From Clostridia bacterium (GTDB lineage Bacteria; Bacillota; Clostridia; Lachnospirales; Lachnospiraceae), in NCBI GenBank assembly GCA_910574475.1, contig CAJTAT010000018.1:1-39572 (forward strand): a stretch of DNA of 39,572 nt. Direction: 5' to 3'. Under the pieces are notes generated by a model, which saw only the letters and a program-made list of their open reading frames with translations, was not told where the DNA came from and searched no databases. Made by a program: the position numbers and the translations under genes. This document shows positions 1 through 6,740 of the stretch, one piece after another (positions within the stretch are counted from its first letter, which is position 1; each line of letters opens with the position of its first letter).

Positions 1-98
1 CCATACTTATCAGCAAGGAAATGGACAGAACCTTCCCCGTCAATATATTCCTGTGATACCATTGCTCTAAATTCAGGTGAGTATTTTGATCTTGGCAT
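1..98 (-). CDS. IS3-family transposase OrfA, N-terminal part (runs off window)
   Basis: The frame starts at an ATG at 98 and runs off the left edge after about 32 codons, beginning MPRSKYSPEFRAMVSQEY and continuing with IDGEGSVHFLADKYG. A K/R-Y-S-x-E-F-R start followed by a helix-turn-helix is typical of OrfA of the IS3 family (IS150-like group), the DNA-binding part of the two-frame transposase. A good GGAGG ribosome binding site lies 8 nt upstream. The element's outer end lies at about 157. Only the start is visible, so the family call rests on the N-terminus and on the imperfect terminal repeat shared with the right edge of the window. Confidence 0.75.
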   Translation of the reverse strand, partial: MPRSKYSPEFRAMVSQEYIDGEGSVHFLADKY

Positions 99-157
99 GA
101 AAAATACCTCCAAAGTAACAGATTTTTATATTTTATCTGTCTACTTTAGAGGTATCA
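1..157 (-). mobile_element. Left-edge IS3-like element, orfA-proximal end
   Basis: The sequence between the orfA start and the 104-aa membrane gene holds the IS terminus. Read inward on the minus strand it is TGATACCTCTAAAGTAGACA, starting near 157. It resembles the end near 39462-39487 over the inner part (T-x-T-x-AAGT-x-GACAG, about 11 of 14 positions), as expected for imperfect inverted repeats of one IS family. The target-site duplication cannot be seen because the other end is outside the window. Confidence 0.65.
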
Positions 158-469
158 TATCATTCTTTCTAATTGACGGTTTTTCTTCCTTTTTTCGCGA
201 ACAGCAGCATAAATAATCAGCAGAATTGCTGTCGAAATGTTATAGGAAATAAAGACTTTCGCTCCTAATGCTACTAACTCCCAGATAGTCCTATTGGCAG
301 GAGCTGTCAAGTTCAGCAGGGCAACAAGAGAGTTTAAAAATGTAAGTAAAGGTAAAATAAGACCTGCAAACTTATTTTCTCTTTTTGAAAAATAAATTTG
401 GAGAAAGATTCCCACTACACCTGCAAGTAACACAACAAACATTACGATAGTTCCAAAAATAAACGTCAT
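155..469 (-). CDS. Small three-helix membrane protein paired with the DUF2089 regulator
   Basis: A 104-aa protein with three predicted membrane segments, at about residues 5-27, 36-55 and 68-90, and a strongly basic C-terminal tail (REKRKKNRQ). I do not recognise a named family. Its ATG follows directly on the stop codon of the upstream DUF2089 gene (TAA then ATG, no gap), and its ribosome binding site GGAGGAAG lies inside that gene, so the two are translationally coupled. This arrangement, a small DNA-binding protein with a small membrane protein, suggests regulator/target or regulator/anti-regulator roles, which is inference. The TGA stop coincides with the first bases of the IS end, so the original C-terminus may have been cut by the insertion. 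Confidence 0.7.
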   Translation of the reverse strand: MTFIFGTIVMFVVLLAGVVGIFLQIYFSKRENKFAGLILPLLTFLNSLVALLNLTAPANRTIWELVALGAKVFISYNISTAILLIIYAAVREKRKKNRQLERMI

Positions 470-772
470 TTACTCTTCCTCCTTCTTTCTTTTTTTATAC
501 TCTTTGATCAATATCTTAGCTGTCTCAAAATCCAGCTTTTCATTTACCGCCAGTCGTTTAATGAGGGCCACATAAGAATCGCCTTCCACATCCTCACTGA
601 TTTTTATTTTCTGAATCAACCGGTCCAGCCTCAAACGAACTGTAGGGTAGGTTACATCATACTGCCTTGCAATTTCTTTTAGAGAGCCTGATGCCAATAA
701 GAATTTCTTTATAAAGACTACATCTTCCTCTTCCAAATTTGTCATCCATTCTGGAATGATTTCCAATGCCAT
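470..772 (-). CDS. DUF2089-family helix-turn-helix protein
   Basis: A 100-aa protein. Residues about 12-60 hold the DUF2089 core: an acidic LxxEDVxFIKxFLLASGS stretch, then a helix-turn-helix with IARQYDVTYPTVRLRLDRLI. The C-terminal half (LIKRLAVNEKLDFETAKILI) matches the usual second helical segment of the family. The N-terminal zinc ribbon seen in longer members is absent. I start at the ATG at 772, which has AAGGAAG just upstream; a TTG six codons earlier overlaps that site and is less likely. It heads a two-gene operon with the membrane protein and has a clear sigma-A promoter at 806-834. Likely a transcription regulator; target unknown. Confidence 0.8.
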   Translation of the reverse strand: MALEIIPEWMTNLEEEDVVFIKKFLLASGSLKEIARQYDVTYPTVRLRLDRLIQKIKISEDVEGDSYVALIKRLAVNEKLDFETAKILIKEYKKRKKEEE

Positions 773-805
773 AGGACTTCCTTCTTTCAATCTTTAATAT
801 AATTT

Positions 806-834
806 AGTATATACTTTAATTTTATTAAAGTCAA
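806..834 (-). promoter_or_regulatory. Sigma-A promoter for the DUF2089 operon
   Basis: On the minus strand TTGACT (829-834) is followed by a 17-bp spacer and TATACT (806-811), one to two changes from consensus in each box. It lies 34 nt upstream of the chosen ATG at 772. Confidence 0.7.
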
Positions 835-884
835 TAGTGAACAATACTTTTAATTAAATTTACAAAAAATATCAAAAATTTTGC

Positions 885-913
885 TTGCTATTTCTAAAGG
901 CTTGTGCTAGAAT
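885..913 (+). promoter_or_regulatory. Promoter for tRNA-Leu
   Basis: TTGCTA (885-890), a 17-bp spacer, then TAGAAT (908-913), placed 26 nt before the first base of the tRNA. Confidence 0.55.
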
Positions 914-939
914 AAAAGTCGTTGTAAGTAATTTGTTTT

Positions 940-1022
940 GCCGGCGTGTCGGAATGGCAGACGAGGCAGACTCAAAATCTGTTGTGGGCAACCACGTGCG
1001 GGTTCAAGTCCCGCTGCCGGCA
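940..1022 (+). tRNA. tRNA-Leu (anticodon CAA)
   Basis: A type II tRNA of 83 nt. The acceptor arm GCCGGCG pairs with TGCCGGC (one G-T pair), with discriminator A at 1022 and no encoded CCA. The anticodon stem GCAGA/TCTGT encloses the loop CTCAAAA, giving anticodon CAA. A long variable arm and the T-arm GCGGG-TTCAAGT-CCCGC follow. It decodes UUG. The neighbouring remnants (1270-2064) make its flank a plausible past integration site, although no attachment-site duplication of the 3' end was found. Confidence 0.95.
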
Positions 1023-1030
1023 GTACCAGA

Positions 1031-1078
1031 AAGTGCCAAAATTCTTGTAAAATCGAGGATTTTGGTGCTTTTATTTTT
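1031..1078 (+). terminator. Rho-independent terminator of tRNA-Leu
   Basis: AAGTGCCAAAAT at 1031 pairs with ATTTTGGTGCTT ending at 1070 (one G-T pair and one internal mismatch) and is followed by TTATTTTTT. Confidence 0.75.
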
Positions 1079-1270
1079 TGTGGTTTTGATTACCTTGATT
1101 TATCTCTTCTGCATGGCCTAACTAAGAAGATGAGACTCCACTATATCTCATTTTACTATTGAAAGTCCTTCTATATAGAATATTGCCTGCACTTATGCGT
1201 TTTTGTGTATTGGAAAAATACATATCTCCAAAAAGCCGTTAATGAAATTCAAAATAAGCAGCAGGACACA

Positions 1271-1312
1271 AAAGAAGCACCTTCAGATAATTAAATCCGT
1301 TAGCGCTTCTTC
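1271..1312 (-). terminator. Hairpin terminator after the toxin-antitoxin remnant
   Basis: On the minus strand AAGAAGCGC pairs with GTGCTTCTT over 9 bp with one G-T pair and is followed by TTTTG. It sits directly after the stop of the toxin C-terminal scrap (1314), which fits an original terminator of that operon. The 1023-1313 stretch otherwise holds no gene I can support. Confidence 0.5.
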
Positions 1313-1313
1313 T

Positions 1314-1434
1314 TTATCTTACAGCATCATAATATGACCACATGCGAACAATTTTTTGCTTTTAAAACAATCCCAGCCCTTTTTAGAAATTTTTTATCTT
1401 TGTCAGCCTGTTTACTAAATCTGATTACATACAT
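1314..1434 (-). pseudogene. YoeB/Txe-like (RelE superfamily) toxin gene with internal deletion
   Basis: The gene starts at an ATG directly after the antitoxin stop (TAA then ATG, at 1434). The first 27 codons read MYVIRFSKQADKDKKF and on to KAK, the N-terminus of Txe/YoeB-type RelE-superfamily toxins. In that frame it stops at 1327 after 35 codons. In the next frame, about 1314-1352, the sequence KIVRMWSYYDAVR then stop is visible; this is the conserved C-terminus of the same toxin family (V-R-M-W-x-x-Y). Both ends are present, the middle 50 or so codons are gone, and the junction is out of frame. Full-length members are about 85-100 aa, so this toxin is dead. Confidence 0.8.
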
Positions 1435-1617
1435 TTACCATTCCTCATCCGAATTATATACAGAACATTCTTCCAGTGGCTCTTTTCCTGCTTCAATAAT
1501 ACTTTCTGCCATGCCTGGTATGGAATTTAAATATAACGTTTCCTGAATAGCGTTCCAATCTTCTTCTGATATTTGATATATATTTTCCCTTGCTTTTGTT
1601 ACGCTAATTACTGTCAT
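1435..1617 (-). CDS. YefM/Phd-family antitoxin, internally shortened
   Basis: A 60-aa protein from the ATG at 1617, whose upstream GGGAGATGATAGC gives a weak ribosome binding site. It begins MTVISVTKARENIYQ, the usual start of YefM/Axe antitoxins, and then jumps to SEEDWNAIQETLYLNSIPGM and a toxin-binding tail ending EECSVYNSDEEW. Family members are about 83-90 aa. The missing segment is the roughly 25-30 residue stretch between the first helix and the SEEDW motif, which completes the DNA-binding fold. The deletion is in frame. It may still be translated but probably cannot bind DNA normally. The adjacent toxin is also internally deleted. Confidence 0.8.
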   Translation of the reverse strand: MTVISVTKARENIYQISEEDWNAIQETLYLNSIPGMAESIIEAGKEPLEECSVYNSDEEW

Positions 1618-1739
1618 GCTATCATCTCCCTTCTCTTGCATTATACCGTACGTATTCACGTGTGTTAATGGGTTCATATAATCTTTATTTGTGTTGGTCT
1701 TGCTTTGTTTGACCTTGTAAGAAGCACCTTGATAATTGA

Positions 1740-1753
1740 ATAGACTTTACACT
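1740..1753 (+). repeat. Left copy of 14-nt inverted repeat
   Basis: ATAGACTTTACACT at 1740-1753 is the exact reverse complement of 2023-2036. The pair brackets the 59-codon ORF at 1819-1998. Confidence 0.6.
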
Positions 1754-1818
1754 CTTCACTTAATCCGCTATAATAAGGTTGTAGCAATAAAAAATAGCAA
1801 TTCAAAGGCGGTGAAAGG

Positions 1819-1998
1819 ATGGTACAGGAAGTGTCAGATAAAGAATTGATCGCAGTAACCATTGACAGATACACAGATTTACAGCAGATTAAAAAGGCAA
1901 ACGGCGGTCACGAAAATGAAATGCTCGACTATTTAATCAAAGTAACCGTTGCAAAGTTATCATCTTTAGGCGTAAACGTTGAAGATATAACACTTTAA
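1819..1998 (+). CDS. Orphan 59-aa protein of unknown family
   Basis: The ATG at 1819 follows GGCGGTGAAAGG (usable ribosome binding site) and the frame runs 59 codons to TAA at 1998: MVQEVSDKELIAVTIDRYTD, then LQQIKKANGG, HENEMLDYLI and KVTVAKLSSL, ending GVNVEDITL. The composition is that of a real soluble alpha/beta protein: hydrophobics are regularly spaced and no codon is odd. I do not recognise the family. Small proteins like this are common on conjugative elements of Clostridia, and the surroundings (tRNA, toxin-antitoxin remnant, inverted repeats) suggest it is a stranded mobile-element gene. It is the only plus-strand gene between the tRNA and the core block. A terminator follows at 2021-2061. 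Confidence 0.65.
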   Translation: MVQEVSDKELIAVTIDRYTDLQQIKKANGGHENEMLDYLIKVTVAKLSSLGVNVEDITL

Positions 1999-2020
1999 AT
2001 AATCACATAACCCACAAATC

Positions 2021-2061
2021 AAAGTGTAAAGTCTATGAAATAATCAAGGACTTTACACTTT
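2021..2061. terminator. Strong bidirectional hairpin between the orphan ORF and rluD
   Basis: AAAGTGTAAAGTC (2021-2033) pairs perfectly over 13 bp with GACTTTACACTTT (2049-2061). A T-rich stretch lies on the plus side. It separates the plus-strand orphan ORF from the converging rluD gene and can serve both. The left arm also forms the right copy (2023-2036) of the inverted repeat found at 1740-1753. Confidence 0.75.
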
Positions 2062-2073
2062 TCTATTTACACC

Positions 2074-3009
2074 TCACCCTCCCCGCAATACCTTAAGCAA
2101 ATGCTCAAAATACGACGGTAGCGGGGCCTGAAACTCCATATATTCGCCTGTTGACGGATGCAAAAACCCAAAAACCATGGCATGTAAAGTCTGCCCTTCC
2201 AGCCGGAAGGGCGATTTCATTTTTCCGTAGATTTCATCTCCCAGCAGAGGGTGCCCAATACTGGTCATATGAACACGAATCTGATGGGTCCGTCCCGTCT
2301 CCAGGCGACACTCAATATAAGTATAGCCGCCAAAGCGCTCAAGAACCCGGTAATGGGTCACTGCTTCTTTCCCGCCCTGTTTTACCACAGCCATTCTTTT
2401 ACGATCTGTCTGATGTCGCCCAATGGGAGCATCTACCATGCCTTCCTCCCCTTTTACATTGCCACAGACAATGGCGCGATACCGGCGGGTAATGGTGTGC
2501 TCTTTTAACTGCTCAGCCAGTGCATTGTGGGCGCGATCATTTTTGCAGGCAATCAAAACCCCTGTGGTATCCTTGTCTATCCGGTGAACAATTCCCGGGC
2601 GCAAAATCCCATTGATGCCGGAAAGTTCTCCCTGGCAGTGGTACAGAAGGGCGTTTACCAGGGTACCACTGCTGTGCCCTGCAGAGGGATGGACTACCAT
2701 TCCCTTAGGTTTGTTTATAAGAATCACATCTGCATCCTCATAGAGAATGTCCAGAGGAATCCGTTCTGGTTCTATCTCAGGCTCCACTGCCTCAGGCAAA
2801 TCCATTTCGATTACATCGCCGCCTGCCACTTTATAATTGGCTTTCACAGCTTTCCCGCCTACTGTCACCTGGCCATCCTTTATTACCTTTTGCAGATACG
2901 AACGGGAAATATCTGGAACCTGCTGGGACAGGTACTTGTCAATCCGAATTCCAGCTTCTTCTTTGGCTGCCTCAAATCTTTTTCTTTCCAATTCTTTTTC
3001 CAATTTCAC
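2074..3009 (-). CDS. rluD: 23S rRNA pseudouridine synthase, RluA/RluD family
   Basis: A 311-aa enzyme that isomerises uridine to pseudouridine in large-subunit rRNA. Residues about 20-75 form an S4 RNA-binding domain (RIDKYLSQQVPDISRSYLQK). The catalytic domain follows with the signature VHRIDKDTTG, where Asp145 is the nucleophile, then RRYRAIV and the GRTHQIRVH motif near the C-terminus. Length and layout are normal. The start used is a GTG at 3009. It is the last gene of the minus-strand run ylmH-aroB-lspA-rluD; a pseudouridine synthase after lspA is the common Firmicutes order. Whether it is strictly the RluD ortholog (positions 1911/1915/1917) cannot be told from sequence alone. Confidence 0.92.
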   Translation of the reverse strand: MKLEKELERKRFEAAKEEAGIRIDKYLSQQVPDISRSYLQKVIKDGQVTVGGKAVKANYKVAGGDVIEMDLPEAVEPEIEPERIPLDILYEDADVILINKPKGMVVHPSAGHSSGTLVNALLYHCQGELSGINGILRPGIVHRIDKDTTGVLIACKNDRAHNALAEQLKEHTITRRYRAIVCGNVKGEEGMVDAPIGRHQTDRKRMAVVKQGGKEAVTHYRVLERFGGYTYIECRLETGRTHQIRVHMTSIGHPLLGDEIYGKMKSPFRLEGQTLHAMVFGFLHPSTGEYMEFQAPLPSYFEHLLKVLRGG

Positions 3010-3056
3010 TTCTTAGATATTTCTTAGCTTTATCTGAACTCTCTGTCAACAGGCCT

Positions 3057-3572
3057 CTATCCTTCCAGTTTCTTCAAAGGATTTAAAAATTCCATCTCCT
3101 CATCCTGATAGAAAAATAAGAATAGTAGAGCCATTATAATTGCCCCCACTGTCACATAGCAGTCTGCCACATTGAAAATAGGAAAATCAATCAGCTTAAA
3201 ATACAGGAAATCCACCACATAGGAATTGCAAATGCGGTCAATCATATTTCCTATAGCTCCTGCCACTAAGAGCACGCCTATCACACGTACCGGGTGGAAA
3301 CGCCTTCCCCGGGGGGTACGGTTATAGTAAAAGGCAATCAAGCCGAGAACCAGCAAGGTACACACCACAAAGACTATTTTTTTTCCTTGAAGAATCCCAA
3401 AGGCAGCCCCCCGGTTCTCCAGATAGTGAAGCTCAAAGACTCCCTCCCAGATCACAAAAGGCGCCTGATCTTTTAAATGCAAAACTGCCAGGTATTTCGT
3501 CCATTGATCAATTCCCGTGAGAATAGCAGCTGCCAAAATCCCTGTCATATTATAGTTCCATCTCTTTTCCAT
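3057..3572 (-). CDS. lspA: Lipoprotein signal peptidase (signal peptidase II)
   Basis: A 171-aa integral membrane aspartyl protease that cleaves the signal peptide of diacylglyceryl-modified prolipoproteins. Four membrane helices are visible (about 9-27, 62-81, 97-113, 138-156). Family motifs are DQWTKYLA, the NRGAAFG box, GNMIDR with catalytic Asp112, and FNVADCYVTVG with catalytic Asp137. The start ATG lies one base after the aroB stop (TGA-C-ATG), so the two are translationally coupled. A lipoprotein with a clear lipobox is encoded at 36201-37097. Nothing unusual. Confidence 0.96.
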   Translation of the reverse strand: MEKRWNYNMTGILAAAILTGIDQWTKYLAVLHLKDQAPFVIWEGVFELHYLENRGAAFGILQGKKIVFVVCTLLVLGLIAFYYNRTPRGRRFHPVRVIGVLLVAGAIGNMIDRICNSYVVDFLYFKLIDFPIFNVADCYVTVGAIIMALLFLFFYQDEEMEFLNPLKKLEG

Positions 3573-3573
3573 G

Positions 3574-4677
3574 TCACTTTTCCCCTAAAATGGAAGTAAT
3601 TCCAAAGAGTAGCTCTTCCTCTGTCACACTTTTGTCCACAAAGGCTTCCCCTATCTTTTTCAGCAACACAAATTTAATCCTGCCCGCTTCCATCTTTTTG
3701 TCTGACTTTGTTGTTTCCAGAACCTTTGAAGCCACAAGTTCTTCTGTTCGAGTGGGAAGAGAGAAGGCTTCAAATCCCTGACGAATTTTTTCAAACTCCT
3801 CAGAAGAAATAAGTCCCCGCTGCCTGGAAATATACGCTGCCGCCACGGCCCCCACAGCCACACATTCCCCATGCATCAACTGAAAATCTTTCAATTTCTC
3901 TACTGCATGCCCAATGGTATGGCCATAGTTCAAAAGAGCCCGCTGGCCCTGCTCTGTGGGGTCCTCTTCCACAACCGCCCGTTTCACTTTACAGCTCTCC
4001 TCAATCATAGGAAGAAGCACTTCGTAATCCCTATTTTGAATGGCTGTCTGATGCTCCAGGAGCCAATCATAGTACTTAGCATTTTTAATTAGTCCATGTT
4101 TTAAAATCTCTGCCATACCGCAGGCAAACTGCCGTTTGGAAAGGGTATTTAGCACAGAGAGATTCATATAGACCAGACGGGGCATGTGGAAAGCTCCCAC
4201 CATATTCTTATAGCTGTCAAAATCTACGCCTGTTTTTCCACCAATACTGCTGTCCACCTGAGATAAAAGAGTAGTGGGAATCTGGATAAATCCAATTCCT
4301 CGCAGATAAGTAGCCGCTGTAAATCCAGTCAAATCACCTACTACGCCGCCTCCCAAGGCCGCCAGCAGATCTTTCCGATCAAAATGCTCTAAAATCAAAT
4401 GCTCATAGAGCCCCTTTACTGTATCCAGGGTCTTATGCTCTTCTCCTGCTTCCATGGTATACACAGTCACATTCTGGCACACTTTCAAGAGCTCTCGTCT
4501 GACTTCTTCTGCATAGAGCGTCCCCACCTGACTGTCAGTCACAATACAAATCTTACGATTTTTCGTATCCAATGCTTCTACTCGCTCTGCAAGAGCGCTA
4601 AAATCCTGTTCTAGCACAATAGAATAGCAAAATACGCCATCCTTATTCACTGGAAGGATTCGATTCTTATCACTCAT
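3574..4677 (-). CDS. aroB: 3-dehydroquinate synthase
   Basis: A 367-aa NAD-dependent enzyme of the shikimate pathway, converting DAHP to 3-dehydroquinate. The Rossmann-side motif GGGVVGDLTGFTAATYLRG, the IPTTLLSQVDSSIGGKTGVD block, the metal-ligand helices MAEILKHGLI and LNYGHTIGHAVE, and HGECVAVG are all present. The start ATG has AGGAGGAAG upstream. It stands alone here, between ylmH (division) and lspA, without other aro genes; co-transcription with lspA is implied by the 1-nt gap. It serves aromatic amino acid and folate precursor synthesis in the cytoplasm. Confidence 0.96.
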   Translation of the reverse strand: MSDKNRILPVNKDGVFCYSIVLEQDFSALAERVEALDTKNRKICIVTDSQVGTLYAEEVRRELLKVCQNVTVYTMEAGEEHKTLDTVKGLYEHLILEHFDRKDLLAALGGGVVGDLTGFTAATYLRGIGFIQIPTTLLSQVDSSIGGKTGVDFDSYKNMVGAFHMPRLVYMNLSVLNTLSKRQFACGMAEILKHGLIKNAKYYDWLLEHQTAIQNRDYEVLLPMIEESCKVKRAVVEEDPTEQGQRALLNYGHTIGHAVEKLKDFQLMHGECVAVGAVAAAYISRQRGLISSEEFEKIRQGFEAFSLPTRTEELVASKVLETTKSDKKMEAGRIKFVLLKKIGEAFVDKSVTEEELLFGITSILGEK

Positions 4678-4726
4678 AACTTCCTCCTGATTTTAAGTTC
4701 CGCTGTGTCTGTACGGGTCTTGTTGG

Positions 4727-5482
4727 TTAAATATATTTCCACAGAACCACATAATGACGCCCCTTTTTTGACTGCCCTCCACTGCTTTTATAGCAAAACC
4801 GTCCCATTCCACGAACGGATATCAGCTCTCCCTCCCTAGGCTGATATCCGTTAGAAGTAATCAGTTTTCCGTTCACAAACACCCTGCCTCCTTCAATGAA
4901 AGAAGTCAGGCTACTCCGCGAAGCGCCAAAAGCCAGTGCCAGAAGGCGATCCAGGCGCACAGATGCCACTGTTCCGACAATCTCGCAGTATTTTGGCTCA
5001 TAGTCAAATTCTTTTGGAGCCATCTCCCGAGCCATAAAGGGCGTATGGCGAATTCGAGTCAGATTGTCAGAGATAAAGCCAGCGATTCTTTCCTGACAAA
5101 ACAAAAATGCCCCATGCTCTTCCACCAAAATATCTCCCAATTTGGATCGATCGATTCCCAGATTCAGGACAGCTCCCAAATAATCTCTGTGGGTCAGCTT
5201 TTCTGCAAATTTTTCTTGCAGAGGAGAGAGCTTTAGGCAAGCAATGGGATATTCCGGGCAAAACACAAGAGCATCAGGAATAAAAGCTGCTATCTGACGC
5301 TCTGCTAATTCATATCCACCAAAGCAATCTGTCACAAGATAGGAGAGCTTCGGACGGATCCCCTGAAAAATATTCAGTTCATTTAAGTTCAGGAAATCAG
5401 AATATGTCACGATTCCCCTCTTATACGCTGTCTGGGCCAAATCCAGAAATCGTCGTTCTACTTGCTGTTCTTCCTTTGTCAT
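4727..5482 (-). CDS. ylmH: YlmH-like S4-domain RNA-binding protein
   Basis: A 251-aa protein when started at the ATG at 5482, five bases after the sepF stop; the reading frame is open further upstream inside sepF but a longer form is not needed. The N-terminal two thirds is the YlmH-specific region (ERRFLDLAQTAYKRG, a FLNLNELNIF segment, HRDYLGAVLNLGIDRSKLGDI). The last 75 residues form an S4 RNA-binding domain (ASVRLDRLLALAFGASRSS, FIEGGRVFVNGKLI). YlmH proteins sit with sepF and yggS in Gram-positive division clusters and bind ribosomal RNA or stalled 50S-tRNA complexes in Bacillus. Neighbours agree. ylmD, ylmG and divIVA, usual members of that cluster, are not in the window. Confidence 0.88.
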   Translation of the reverse strand: MTKEEQQVERRFLDLAQTAYKRGIVTYSDFLNLNELNIFQGIRPKLSYLVTDCFGGYELAERQIAAFIPDALVFCPEYPIACLKLSPLQEKFAEKLTHRDYLGAVLNLGIDRSKLGDILVEEHGAFLFCQERIAGFISDNLTRIRHTPFMAREMAPKEFDYEPKYCEIVGTVASVRLDRLLALAFGASRSSLTSFIEGGRVFVNGKLITSNGYQPREGELISVRGMGRFCYKSSGGQSKKGRHYVVLWKYI

Positions 5483-5486
5483 GGTC

Positions 5487-6008
5487 TCAAATTTTACTGT
5501 ACACAGAAGGGATATCAATAGAACCGCTGATAATATCCTGGAGATCCCCGGAAATATCTACATTTTTGGGCGTCACTAAGAAAATATAGCCAGATACCTT
5601 CTGAAGATTGCCTCCTATAGCAAAACAGGAACCGGAGGCAAAGTCAATAATCCTCTGCGCCACGTCCAAATCCAGCCCTTCAAAATTCAGCACAACAGTA
5701 CGATTACTGAGCAACGTCTCTGTAATCTCACGGGAATCATCAAAACTTGTGGGTTTAATCACGCATACTTCCATACCATTCCCCTGCTTTCTGGATGCCT
5801 GTTTGATGGGCGTCACTTTTTGTGGGTTTGCTCTCGCAGGTACCTCATCTACATAATCATCCTCGTAGTCATCGTCTCTCTTTCGTTTAAAAAGCGGTTT
5901 TCTTTCATCCTCGTAGTCATCATCAAAATCGTCATAGTCGTCATAATCGTCATAGTCATCATCCCCGCCGAGCTTCATGACATCCAAGAACTTATTGATT
6001 ACACCCAT
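5487..6008 (-). CDS. sepF: Cell division protein SepF
   Basis: A 173-aa protein that tethers FtsZ to the membrane. The start MGVINKFLDVMKLGG is the short amphipathic membrane-targeting helix. A low-complexity acidic linker of repeated DDYDD units follows at residues 16-34, then a second DDYEDDY patch. The C-terminal SepF core (about 80-165: MEVCVIKPTSFDD, REITETLLSNRTVVLNFEGL, RIIDFASGSCFAIGG, FLVTPKNVDISG) is complete. Ribosome binding site GGAGAAC precedes the ATG. It lies between yggS and ylmH, the standard order. The Asp-Tyr repeats are encoded by near-perfect GATGATTATGA-type tandem DNA repeats and are likely length-variable. Confidence 0.95.
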   Translation of the reverse strand: MGVINKFLDVMKLGGDDDYDDYDDYDDFDDDYEDERKPLFKRKRDDDYEDDYVDEVPARANPQKVTPIKQASRKQGNGMEVCVIKPTSFDDSREITETLLSNRTVVLNFEGLDLDVAQRIIDFASGSCFAIGGNLQKVSGYIFLVTPKNVDISGDLQDIISGSIDIPSVYSKI

Positions 6009-6026
6009 TCTATGTTCTCCAATCTA

Positions 6027-6719
6027 TTACTTAATATAATTCCGTTCGCCAAAAATGCCTGTTCCAACGCGAACCATTGTAGCTCCTTCTTCAATGGCCA
6101 CTTCATAATCTCCAGTCATACCCATCGACAAGACATTCATACATACATTATCAATGTTTTTTGATTTTATGTCAACACTCAATTTCTTCAAATTAACAAA
6201 ATATTCGCGATTTTCTTCTGGATCTGTGACAAATGGCGCAATTGTCATCAATCCTTGGACGAAAATAGCGGGAAGTTTTGCGATTTCCCTTATAAGATCT
6301 TCTGTATCTTTCGGGCTCACACCAAACTTGCTCTCCTCCCCGGCTACATTGACCTCCACCAAAATCGGAACTATCATTTGCCTTTTCACAGCTTCCTCGC
6401 TGATAGTCTGGGCCAAACGAAGTGTATCTACTGAGTGAATCAAACACGCCTTATCTACTACATACTTTACTTTATTTCTCTGAAGATGTCCTATAAGATG
6501 CCATCGAATATCTTTTGGAAGCTGTTCATATTTCTCACACAACTCCTGTACTTTATTCTCACCAAAATCTCTCGTACCTCCGGGAAGCAGCTCTTCAATC
6601 ATAGAGACAGGCTTTGTCTTGCTCACTGCAATCAATGTCACCTCACTTCGGGAGCGCCCAGCTCGCTTGCAAGCTTCACATACTTTTCGCTCTACCTCTG
6701 CTAAATTCTCAACTACCAT
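6027..6719 (-). CDS. YggS/PLPBP family pyridoxal-phosphate homeostasis protein
   Basis: A 230-aa single-domain PLP-binding TIM-barrel protein. Lys34 in AVSKTKP is the PLP lysine. HLIGHLQRNK, HSVDTLRLA, EVNVAGEESKFG, GLMTIAP and the phosphate-binding LSMGMTGDYEVAIEEGATMV segment are all present. Members have no catalytic activity and buffer free PLP and amino/keto acid pools; in Bacillus the homolog is ylmE, next to sepF, as here. The ribosome binding site AGGTGAGAG precedes the ATG. The gene lies 18 nt upstream of sepF and 21 nt after the HlyD-like gene, within one operon. Confidence 0.94.
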   Translation of the reverse strand: MVVENLAEVERKVCEACKRAGRSRSEVTLIAVSKTKPVSMIEELLPGGTRDFGENKVQELCEKYEQLPKDIRWHLIGHLQRNKVKYVVDKACLIHSVDTLRLAQTISEEAVKRQMIVPILVEVNVAGEESKFGVSPKDTEDLIREIAKLPAIFVQGLMTIAPFVTDPEENREYFVNLKKLSVDIKSKNIDNVCMNVLSMGMTGDYEVAIEEGATMVRVGTGIFGERNYIK

Positions 6720-6740
6720 TCTCTCACCTTCTAACCTTAC

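Noticed and set aside
885..1121. Open frames of 74-78 codons across the tRNA-Leu
   Set aside because: They read through a well-formed tRNA and its terminator; the peptide sequences are shadows of the tRNA.
1202..1294. Plus-strand stretch ending in a KQQDTKEAPSDN-like tail
   Set aside because: No start codon with a ribosome binding site, and the end overlaps the terminator stem of the toxin-antitoxin remnant.
2527..3027. 166-codon plus-strand frame opposite rluD
   Set aside because: Antisense to a fully conserved enzyme; low-complexity aromatic/Cys-rich composition typical of a shadow frame.
5907..5970. Short tandem repeat of GAT/TAT codons as a possible DNA repeat element
   Set aside because: It encodes the acidic linker of SepF in frame and is better seen as part of that gene.
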